64,000 nt of DNA from Streptomyces sp. NRRL S-340 (GTDB lineage: Bacteria; Actinomycetota; Actinomycetes; Streptomycetales; Streptomycetaceae). Numbering within the stretch: position 1 is the stretch's first letter; every line of letters starts with the position of its first letter. The translations under genes were made by a program, and so were the position numbers. The notes beneath the pieces were generated by a model. That model was not told the origin of the DNA and did no database searches. It worked only from the letters and a program-made list of their open reading frames with translations. The stretch lies in NCBI RefSeq assembly GCF_000720185.1, contig NZ_JOIY01000006.1:62001-126000 (forward strand), read 5' to 3'. This document shows positions 19,271 to 26,176 of the stretch, piece after piece.

Positions 19271-20716
19271 TCAGTCTTCGCTCTCCGTCTTCGGTGAGGC
19301 CGCCTCGGCCGCCTTCGCGGCCGCGCTCCCGGGCCGCTTGCGCGCCACCCAACCCTCGATATTCCGCTGCTGGCCACGGGCCACGGCCAGCGAACCGGGC
19401 GGCACGTCCCGCGTGATCACCGAGCCGGCGGCCGTGTAGGCACCGTCCCCGATCGTGACAGGAGCCACAAACATGTTGTCCGAACCCGTACGGCAGTGCG
19501 AACCCACCGTGGTGTGGTGCTTGTCCTGGCCGTCGTAGTTCACGAACACGCTCGCCGCACCGATGTTCGAGTGCTCACCGATCGTCGCGTCCCCCACGTA
19601 GGACAGGTGCGGCACCTTCGTGCCCTCACCGATCCGCGCGTTCTTCGTCTCCACATACGTACCCACCTTGGACTTCAGCCCCAGGCGCGTCCCCGGCCGC
19701 AGATAGGCGTACGGACCCACCGTCGCCTCCGGGCCCACCACGGCCCCCACCGACACCGTGTTGTCCACCCGCGCCCCCGCACCCACCCGGGTGTCGGTCA
19801 GCCGGCTGTTCGGCCCGACCTCCGAACCCTGCGCCAGATGCGTCGCCCCGTGCAGCTGCGTCCCCGGATGCACGACCACGTCCTGCTCGAACGTCACCGT
19901 CACATCCACCCACGTCGTCGCCGGATCCACCACGGTCACACCCGACAGCATCGCGGCCGTCAGCAGCCGCTCGTTCAGGATCCGGCGCGCCTCGGCCAGC
20001 TGCACCCGGTTGTTGATCCCCGCGATCTCCCGGTGGTCCCCGGCCACACACGCGCCGACCCGGTGACCGGCCGCCCGCAGGATCCCGAGCACGTCCGTCA
20101 GGTACTCCTCGCCCTGGCTGTTGTCCGTGCGCACCTGACCCAGCGCCTCGGCGAGCAGCCGCCCGTCGAACGCGAAGACCCCGGAGTTGATCTCCCGGAT
20201 CGCCCGCTGCTCCTCGCTCGCGTCCTTGTGCTCCACGATCGCGGTCACCGCGCCGCCGCCGTCGCGCACGATCCGGCCGTACCCGGTGGCGTCCGGGACC
20301 TCGGCGGTCAGCACGGTCACGGCGTTGCCGTCCGCGGTGTGCGCGGCGGCCAGGCTCGCGAGGGTGTCACCGGTCAGCAGAGGGGTGTCCCCGCAGACCA
20401 CGATCACGGTCCCCTCGACGGCACCGCCCAGCTCCTCCAGGCCCATCCGGACCGCGTGCCCGGTGCCCTTCTGCTTCTCCTGCACGGCGGTACGCGCCTG
20501 GGCGTCGGCCTCGGCGAGGTGCGCGGTCACCTTCTCGCGCGCGTGGCCGACCACGACGACCAGGTTCTCCGGCTTCAACTCACGCGCGGCGGCCAGCACA
20601 TGACCGACCAGGGAACGGCCGCAGATCTCATGCAGGACCTTCGGAGTGGCCGACTTCATACGGGTGCCCTCACCCGCTGCGAGGACGACGACGGCTGCCG
20701 GGCGAATGGCGCTCAC
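19271..20716 (-). CDS. glmU: Bifunctional GlcN-1-P acetyltransferase / GlcNAc-1-P uridylyltransferase
   Basis: GlmU makes UDP-GlcNAc for the cell wall. The 481-residue protein has the N-terminal uridylyltransferase fold ([20 protein letters not shown], residues about 10-29; GDTPLL about 105) and a C-terminal left-handed beta helix of hexapeptide repeats (about 265-450, such as [20 protein letters not shown]), with the acetyltransferase residues in [12 protein letters not shown] and [18 protein letters not shown]. An Ala/Lys-rich tail ends the protein. The start is GTG 20716. The gene precedes prs on the minus strand and follows tRNA-Gln after 112 bp. Confidence 0.97.
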   Translation of the reverse strand: MSAIRPAAVVVLAAGEGTRMKSATPKVLHEICGRSLVGHVLAAARELKPENLVVVVGHAREKVTAHLAEADAQARTAVQEKQKGTGHAVRMGLEELGGAVEGTVIVVCGDTPLLTGDTLASLAAAHTADGNAVTVLTAEVPDATGYGRIVRDGGGAVTAIVEHKDASEEQRAIREINSGVFAFDGRLLAEALGQVRTDNSQGEEYLTDVLGILRAAGHRVGACVAGDHREIAGINNRVQLAEARRILNERLLTAAMLSGVTVVDPATTWVDVTVTFEQDVVVHPGTQLHGATHLAQGSEVGPNSRLTDTRVGAGARVDNTVSVGAVVGPEATVGPYAYLRPGTRLGLKSKVGTYVETKNARIGEGTKVPHLSYVGDATIGEHSNIGAASVFVNYDGQDKHHTTVGSHCRTGSDNMFVAPVTIGDGAYTAAGSVITRDVPPGSLAVARGQQRNIEGWVARKRPGSAAAKAAEAASPKTESED

Positions 20717-20828
20717 GGGATGCCCTTCGGCTCTTGGGTGGGGTGGACATCCGCAGGATACCGGGGCCGTTGAGGGGGGAGACGAGAGCGGGTCCCGGCT
20801 TGTGCAGCCAGGACCCGAACCGAGTGTG

Positions 20829-20900
20829 CTCCCCCGCCAGGACTCGAACCCGGACAGATGGCACCAAAAGCCACAGTGCTGCCAATTACACCACGGGGGA
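20829..20900 (-). tRNA. tRNA-Gln (anticodon TTG)
   Basis: The minus strand folds into a 72-nt cloverleaf: acceptor TCCCCCG pairs with CGGGGGA, the anticodon stem GTGGC/GCCAT closes a loop TTTTGGT with anticodon TTG (Gln, CAA codons), and the T arm holds CGGGTTCGAGTCC. The discriminator base is G and CCA is not encoded. It lies between the HTH/LAGLIDADG-like gene and glmU on the same strand. Confidence 0.93.
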
Positions 20901-20922
20901 CCATATCGGCTAAACCGGACAT

Positions 20923-21789
20923 TCAGTCAGGTTGCCGAGTGGCGCCTCCTACTATGCCGTACCAGGCGCCCTCAATGCGACGGTACAGTTCGGCGCTCTG
21001 TCGCGCCTTGATGGCGAAACAGCCACGGTACGTGTCGCCTGTGTTCTTGCGTACGGTCGCCGGCTTGTGCCTCTTCAGGACTGTCTTGCCCAGGAGTGCC
21101 CGGTCTACGCCGACAAGATCGGCCCAGTACTGCTCAGCCGCATCGACATCGGCGGTTTCGTGGATCATGACGCGGCAGTGCAGCCTGTCGCGATGCACGC
21201 CGAGGAGGTCCAGCCAGGCGAGGAAGACTCTGATCATGCCGGGGTCACTGTTGACGAACTCCACGCCTTCGCGGCGAGCGTGCGGTTTGTCCTTGGTGCC
21301 CTCGGCCCAGTACAGGCCGACGCCCAGGAGAAACAGCTCGCGGTCGGAGAGCTCGCCCACTGCTGCGGCTGCCGCCTGCTTGGCCTCCTCGCGCTCGCGG
21401 TTTTGCGATGCTCGCAGTCGTGCCAGCCCGGCGTTCATGCGCGCTCGCTGCTCTTCGGGCGTGCAGTGAGGCTCCGGCTTCGGCAGGTCCCGCACCCAGA
21501 GTGAGACGGAGCTCTTGGAGCACCCCAGCTCTGCCTGGATCTGGTTGTACGTCCATCCCTGCCTTCGCAGCTCGCGTGCCCGTTCGCGTACGTCGTCCTG
21601 GGCGCGCGGGCGCTTCGTCCAATCCGCAGGGGGCTCGCCCTCGACGAGGCGTTGAAGCGTCTCCTTGTTGTAGATCTGCAGCCTGTCCCGGATCTGCCGG
21701 AGGCTGTACCCCCCGCGCCGCAGCGCGACAGCCTGCTTCCGCAGGCTCTCGAAGTCGGCGTATTTGCCGTGTGGATGTGCCATGTGCAT
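20923..21789 (-). CDS. Double helix-turn-helix protein with a LAGLIDADG-like C-terminal region
   Basis: The 288-residue protein has two HTH segments: [20 protein letters not shown] (about 26-46) and [20 protein letters not shown] (about 78-97). After a charged helix comes [12 protein letters not shown] (about 155-166), which resembles a LAGLIDADG helix ending in an acidic residue, and then [20 protein letters not shown]. That combination suggests a standalone homing-endonuclease-like or resolvase-like DNA-binding protein; only one such helix is clear, so nuclease activity is uncertain. Base use is less GC-rich than its neighbours. It ends 22 bp before tRNA-Gln. ATG 21783 or TTG 21831 are other possible starts. 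Confidence 0.75.
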   Translation of the reverse strand: MHMAHPHGKYADFESLRKQAVALRRGGYSLRQIRDRLQIYNKETLQRLVEGEPPADWTKRPRAQDDVRERARELRRQGWTYNQIQAELGCSKSSVSLWVRDLPKPEPHCTPEEQRARMNAGLARLRASQNREREEAKQAAAAAVGELSDRELFLLGVGLYWAEGTKDKPHARREGVEFVNSDPGMIRVFLAWLDLLGVHRDRLHCRVMIHETADVDAAEQYWADLVGVDRALLGKTVLKRHKPATVRKNTGDTYRGCFAIKARQSAELYRRIEGAWYGIVGGATRQPD

Positions 21790-21949
21790 ACCGTCCGGCC
21801 GGAATGCCGCGTTCCGCGCTCGAACGATCAATGTTCACCAGTTCGAGGGAAATCGACTTGTTTCGATACTCTTCGGTCACCGTTCGTGATCAAGGCCTGT
21901 AGGTGAAACTCGCCGGAAAAGCCCCGACGGGCGCCCGTAGGCTGGACGC

Positions 21950-23278
21950 ATGACCACGACGGGGGAAGCGCGCGCCACGGCTGTGACCGGGCCGTGGTGG
22001 TGGGCGCGGTGGCGCGGTGCGCTGTTCGACGGGAGTCTGGCGCTGGCGTCGGCGGCCGAGTGCGCGGCGGAGGGGGTGCCGTTCGCGCGGGACGCCGGGA
22101 TCCCGGTGGCCGCCGGTGTCGTCTTCGGGCTGCTGTGCGGGACGGTGCTGCTGGTGCGGCGGCGGTGGCCGATCGCGGTCGTGCTGGTCGCGATCGCGGT
22201 CACGCCGGCCCAGATGGGTTTCCTGATGGGGATCGTCGGGCTCTACACGCTCGCCACCTGCGAGCTGCCGCGCCGGATCATCGGGGCGCTGGCCGGGATG
22301 TCGCTCGTCGGCACGATGATCGTGACGTTCGTCCGGGTGCGGCAGGACATGGCGCGGGGTGATTTCACCCTGGGTGACTGGTTCGTTCCGTTCGCCGCTG
22401 TCACCACGTCGCTCGGTCTCACCGCGCCTCCGCTGCTGCTCGGTCTCTATGTCGGCGCCCGGCGGCGGCTGATGGAGTCGCTGCGGGAGCGGGCGGACAG
22501 CCTGGAGCGGGAGTTGCAGCTGCTCGCGGAGCGGGCGGAGGAACGTGCCGAGTGGGCGCGTGGCGAGGAACGCACCCGGATCGCCCGTGAGATGCACGAC
22601 GTCGTCGCGCACCGGGTGAGTCTGATGGTGGTGCATGCGGCGGCGTTGCAGGCGGTGGCCCGCAAGGATCCCGAGAAGGCCGTGAAGAACGCGGCGCTGG
22701 TCGGGGACATGGGGCGCCAGGCGCTGACGGAGCTGCGGGAGATGCTGGGCGTGCTGCGCAGCGGGGAGGGGCCGGGGCCCGTGCCGCCGGCGCGTGGGCC
22801 GGCCGCCGTGCCGCTGGTCGCGGTGGGGGTCGCGGCGGCCGCGGCGGCGTCCCGTGCGGTGGATGAGCCGGGGGCCGGTGCGGAGGGGCCGTGTCTGGCG
22901 GAGCTGGAGGAGCTGGTCGGGCAGTCGGCCGCGGCGGGCATGGTGGTGGATCTGTCGGTCGAGGGCGAGGCGCGTCCGTACGGGGCGGAGATCGAGCAGA
23001 CCGCGTACCGGGTGGTGCAGGAGGCGCTGACGAACGTCCACAAGCACGCGGCGGGCGCGAAGACGCGGGTGCGGCTCGCGCACCGGGGCTCGGAGATCGC
23101 GATGCAGGTGGAGAACGGGCCGCCGCCGGAGCCGGGTTCGGCGGCGGCGGCGCGGCTGCCGTCCGGCGGCAACGGCCTGGTCGGCATGAAGGAACGGGTC
23201 GTGGCGCTGGGCGGGGTGTTCGTGTCGGGGCCGACGGAGGCGGGGGGTTTCCGGGTGTCGGCGGTGATTCCGGCGTAA
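21950..23278 (+). CDS. Sensor histidine kinase (HisKA_3 type), orphan
   Basis: The 442-residue kinase has about five N-terminal membrane segments (residues about 25-170), a short coiled coil, the dimerisation/phosphoacceptor region with His216 in IAREMHDVVAHRVSL, and a C-terminal ATPase domain with the N-box AYRVVQEALTNVHKHA and G-box GGNGLVGMKERV. It belongs to the NarL-partner class of kinases, which phosphorylate LuxR-type regulators. No response regulator gene is adjacent, so its partner is unknown; two LuxR-type regulators lie elsewhere in the window but nothing links them. The TAA stop is the first base pair region of a 20-bp hairpin. The start is ATG 21950. Confidence 0.92.
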   Translation: MTTTGEARATAVTGPWWWARWRGALFDGSLALASAAECAAEGVPFARDAGIPVAAGVVFGLLCGTVLLVRRRWPIAVVLVAIAVTPAQMGFLMGIVGLYTLATCELPRRIIGALAGMSLVGTMIVTFVRVRQDMARGDFTLGDWFVPFAAVTTSLGLTAPPLLLGLYVGARRRLMESLRERADSLERELQLLAERAEERAEWARGEERTRIAREMHDVVAHRVSLMVVHAAALQAVARKDPEKAVKNAALVGDMGRQALTELREMLGVLRSGEGPGPVPPARGPAAVPLVAVGVAAAAAASRAVDEPGAGAEGPCLAELEELVGQSAAAGMVVDLSVEGEARPYGAEIEQTAYRVVQEALTNVHKHAAGAKTRVRLAHRGSEIAMQVENGPPPEPGSAAAARLPSGGNGLVGMKERVVALGGVFVSGPTEAGGFRVSAVIPA

Positions 23279-23354
23279 GAGCTGCGAACAAAAGGGGAGT
23301 CCGAGCGTGCGTGCCGGGCGTCGGGAGCCGGGCGCCCCTTTTGTTCGCAGCTCT
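23278..23354. terminator. 20-bp perfect inverted repeat at the kinase stop codon
   Basis: AGAGCTGCGAACAAAAGGGG (23278-23297) is exactly complementary to 23335-23354. The loop of 37 bases is GC-rich and can pair internally. The left arm begins at the last base of the TAA stop. It probably ends the kinase transcript; in the other direction it blocks read-through toward the kinase. Confidence 0.75.
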
Positions 23355-23664
23355 AAGGGGGCTGAGGGGTCGCCCGCCCATCGGCCGGTGCCGCTCCCTC
23401 GGGGCTGCCGCCGGCCGTCCGGTGCCTCCTCGGCGGGTGCCGCCTGCCGGCCGGTGCCTTCCCGGTGGGTGCCGCCTGCCGCCCGGTGCCTCAAGGCGAG
23501 CCGCGCGGTCGTCTGCCGCCTGGTGCCCTGTGAGTTCGTCTCCCGCCGGTCGTCCGCCGCCCGGCGCGTACCGGCCACAGCACCAGGGACCGCGCCAGGG
23601 ATCGCTTCCCTCTCCCGCCCGTGTGCGTCGCGGCGGTGCCGTCCCGGTGGCCGGGGGGGTGGGG
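23355..23664. repeat. Spacer with two tandem 32-bp repeats
   Basis: Units 23421-23452 and 23453-23484 both read GGTGCC, then a short variable part, then GGTGCCGCCTGCCG; they differ at about four positions. A third unit starts at 23485 and decays. No coding frame is supported in this spacer between the kinase hairpin and the end of the SUKH-3 gene. Confidence 0.6.
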
Positions 23665-24222
23665 TCAGCCGGCGGTCAGGCGTACCGGTGCCAGGCCGGA
23701 GAGCAGGGCCGACAGGGCGTGGTCGATGTCCGGGCCGAGGTACCAGTCACCGGTGTGGTCGAGGGCGTAGACGCGGCCCGCGGTGTCGATGGCGAGCAGG
23801 GTCTGGGTGTCGCTCTCGGCGCCGAGGGGGCACACGTCGGTGTCGAGGGCGCGGCCGAGGTCGCCGAGGGTGCGGGCCATGTGGAGGCCGTGCAGCGGGT
23901 CGAGGTCGAGCGTGGCCGGGGCGATCTGGCGGCCCGGGCCCGTGGGGGTGATCTGCAGGCCGCCGAATTCGGCCCAGGCCTCGACGGCGGCGGGGAAGAC
24001 GGTGTGCCGGTGGCCGGCCGGGGAGGCGTGCTCGCGCAGGGTGTCGGCCCAGATCTCCGCCTGCTTTATGTCCCAGCGTCCGGGCTGCCAGCCGGCGGCG
24101 CGCAGGGTGGCGTCGACGGGGGCGGCGAAGCGGGCGGGGGGTCCCTCGGGTCCGGCCGGGGGTGCGGGCTTCACCGAGGGGTTGGCGGAGCGCTTGGCAA
24201 AGGCGCGGCGGTCGGCTTGCAT
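23665..24222 (-). CDS. SUKH-3 domain immunity protein
   Basis: This 185-residue protein matches the SUKH-3 (SMI1/KNR4-like) immunity family: LRAAGWQPGRWD (about 42-53), AWAEFGGLQI (about 82-91) and the LDLDPLHGLHMARTLGDLG segment. SUKH proteins bind and block nucleic-acid-targeting toxins in polymorphic toxin systems. It starts 64 bp after the YwqJ-like deaminase gene on the same strand, the usual toxin-then-immunity order, so it is the likely antidote for that deaminase. No signal peptide is seen, fitting a cytoplasmic protector. The start is ATG 24222. The N-terminal 40 residues are basic and Pro/Ala-rich. Confidence 0.85.
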   Translation of the reverse strand: MQADRRAFAKRSANPSVKPAPPAGPEGPPARFAAPVDATLRAAGWQPGRWDIKQAEIWADTLREHASPAGHRHTVFPAAVEAWAEFGGLQITPTGPGRQIAPATLDLDPLHGLHMARTLGDLGRALDTDVCPLGAESDTQTLLAIDTAGRVYALDHTGDWYLGPDIDHALSALLSGLAPVRLTAG

Positions 24223-24286
24223 CGGCCCTTCGTTCGTCCTGTCGTCTCGTGCGGGTGTCGGGGTGCGGCCGGGGGGTGGGCGTCCG

Positions 24287-24808
24287 TCAGGCCTTGCCGC
24301 CGGCGGGGTCGACGATGTAGACGCCGAAGTGGGCGCTGAGCGCGGTGCAGGCGCGGCACGGGGCGGCGAAGCTGCCGTGCAGCGGGTCGCCGTCCTCGCG
24401 GATGCGGCGGGCGGTGAGTTTGGCCTGTTTGAGGGCTTTGCGGGCTTCGCCGTTGGTCATGGGTTTGCGGGAGGCGCGTTTGCTGCGGGTGGCGTCGACG
24501 GCGCTGATGTGCCGGGAGATGAGGATGGTCTCGGCGCAGCGGCCGGTGAAGCGGTCGCGCTGGGCGCTGGTGAGGGTGTCCAGGAAGTCCTGGACGAGCG
24601 GATGCAGTGCGGGGGGTTCCTCGCTGCGCGCGGCCGTGCCGGTGAGGGTGGCGCCGCGCACGGAGAGGGCGGCGGCGATGGTGGGGAGTATGCCGTCGCG
24701 GCGGTGACGGAGGACGGGCGCGTGCGGCGCCTCGCTGCTGCTCCAGCCGATCCGCGGGTCGCCGGAAGCGCTGGTGTGCGGTCCCGTCTGCGTCGCGTTC
24801 ATGATCAT
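24287..24808 (-). CDS. YwqJ-related putative nucleic-acid deaminase (toxin-type)
   Basis: The 173-residue protein carries the cytidine-deaminase-fold motifs of YwqJ-type toxins: CAE at residues 91-93 in TGRCAETILIS (Cys as zinc ligand, Glu93 as proton shuttle) and PCRAC at 150-154 as the second zinc motif. Such domains deaminate bases in nucleic acids or nucleotides and are usually tips of secreted toxins. Here the protein is short and free-standing, with no signal peptide, WXG100 or RHS part. The first 65 residues look disordered. The ATG at 24808 follows GGGAGGGG. It is followed by the SUKH-3 gene and is divergent from the nuclease/SUKH-1 gene. Confidence 0.82.
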   Translation of the reverse strand: MIMNATQTGPHTSASGDPRIGWSSSEAPHAPVLRHRRDGILPTIAAALSVRGATLTGTAARSEEPPALHPLVQDFLDTLTSAQRDRFTGRCAETILISRHISAVDATRSKRASRKPMTNGEARKALKQAKLTARRIREDGDPLHGSFAAPCRACTALSAHFGVYIVDPAGGKA

Positions 24809-25147
24809 CGTCCCCTCCCGAGCATCCCCCCGAAGGACACAGAGTGCCAAATCGCGTGGCCCGTGGGGAAGCTGGGGCGGTGCGACACGCCCGGTTCTGG
24901 GCGGTGTGTCACCGCGGGGTGACGTCCGGTCACGGTCACGGGTGAACCGGTGGCCGGACGCCGGCCGGACCGGGTGCGGGCGGTGGGCGGTGGCCCGGTG
25001 ACCGGTGTCGTCGTACCGCATAGGCTGTCGGCACGCCGCGCTCGCGCGGTCGACGCGTTGGAGAGAAGTAGTCGATACGGGTCTCGGTGAGCGGAGCAGG
25101 AAGCCGCCGGCCGCGGGTCGTACAGAGTGCCGCAGGGGGCAACCGCC
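24809..25147. promoter_or_regulatory. Divergent promoter region of the deaminase/SUKH cluster
   Basis: This 339-bp gap separates the two arms of the cluster. On the plus strand TAGGCT at 25021-25026 with GTGACC 17 bp upstream (24998-25003) forms a plausible promoter with a leader of about 115 bases. The plus-strand gene has AGGGGG before its ATG. I see no clear palindrome for a shared operator. Confidence 0.45.
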
Positions 25148-26176
25148 ATGACGACAGGTCGGCTCGGGCTGGGGGTACCACCCGGCCGCCAGGCCGGAGG
25201 GCAGGCCGCACCGCCGAACGCGGCCTACGCCGGGCAGACCGTGCACTTCCCGGACCCGGTCCGGGCGGCCCGTCACCCCAGGGGTGTGCGGGTCGACGAG
25301 CGCGGTTACCCCGACTTCTCGCCGTACGCGCGCGCGGCGGCGCAGATCGCGGATCCGCCGGAGGGCTTCGGCGTGGACGAACTTCGGCTGACGGACTACG
25401 TGTCGGCGAACGCGGCGCTGGCGGCGACCGGCCACGACCTGTGGGACACGGTGCCGAGCGTGGCGACGCCGCACGGCTGGACGTGGCACCACGTGGCGGG
25501 CACCCGGCGTCTGGAACTGGTCCCGGTGGAGGTGAAGGCGCTGTTGCGCCACCACGGCGGGATCGCGACCGCGAACGTCGACCAGGCCAAGCGCGGCACA
25601 CGCCCGTTGCAGGAGACCCGGCCGGCTCATTTCGGACTGCCCAAGTCGGGGCCGGCGGTGACGGAGCAGCAGGTGCAGGGCGTCGAGGAGGACCTGGGCT
25701 ACCGGCTGCCGGGCGCCTACCGCTCCTTCCTGAAGGCGGCGGGCGGCTGCGCCCCGGTGGGCACGGCGCTCGACGCGGAGCTGGGACTCCTGGTCGACCA
25801 GCCCTTCTTCACGGTCCGTGAGGAGGCGGCGGTCAACGACCTGGTCTACGTCAACAAGTGCCTGCGCGACCACCTCACCAAGGACTACCTGGGTGTCGGT
25901 TTCGTGCAGGGCGGTCTGCTCGCGGTGAAGGTGAAGGGCGAGCGGCTGGGCTCGGTCTGGTTCTGCGCGTACGACGACGTGCGCGACGTGGATCCGGCGT
26001 GGCCGCAGGCGGAGCGCGTGGAGCGGTTGCTGCTGCCGTGCGGTGAGGACTTCGACGCGTTCCTGTCCCGGCTGGCGGGTTCGCCGCCGGAGCTGGAGAC
26101 GGTGGCGAACCTGATGGTGGACGGCGGGTTCGCGCAGGCCGTCCCGGTTTCTTCCGTGTCCGCGGTGGGGGAGTGA
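25148..26176 (+). CDS. WHH-type HNH/EndoVII nuclease domain fused to a SUKH-1 immunity domain
   Basis: The 342-residue protein seems to join a toxin and its antidote. The N-terminal half (about 30-140) resembles the WHH nuclease family: YPDFSPYA, LTDYVSANAALAATG, then TWHHVAGTRRLELVPVEV (Trp113-His114-His115) and a final HHGG (135-138). At the position where the family usually has another His after LVP there is Lys130, so activity may be altered. The C-terminal half (about 170-310) is SUKH-1/SMI1-KNR4 like: VEEDLGYRLPGAYRSFLKAAGG. ATG 25148 follows AGGGGG; GTG 25127 is a weaker option. The next gene overlaps its stop (GTGA). No export signal is seen. Confidence 0.8.
   Translation: MTTGRLGLGVPPGRQAGGQAAPPNAAYAGQTVHFPDPVRAARHPRGVRVDERGYPDFSPYARAAAQIADPPEGFGVDELRLTDYVSANAALAATGHDLWDTVPSVATPHGWTWHHVAGTRRLELVPVEVKALLRHHGGIATANVDQAKRGTRPLQETRPAHFGLPKSGPAVTEQQVQGVEEDLGYRLPGAYRSFLKAAGGCAPVGTALDAELGLLVDQPFFTVREEAAVNDLVYVNKCLRDHLTKDYLGVGFVQGGLLAVKVKGERLGSVWFCAYDDVRDVDPAWPQAERVERLLLPCGEDFDAFLSRLAGSPPELETVANLMVDGGFAQAVPVSSVSAVGE

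Noticed and set aside
20829..20900. Integrated element with attachment site at tRNA-Gln
   Set aside because: No integrase, excisionase or repeated tRNA 3' end is seen; neighbours are core genes.
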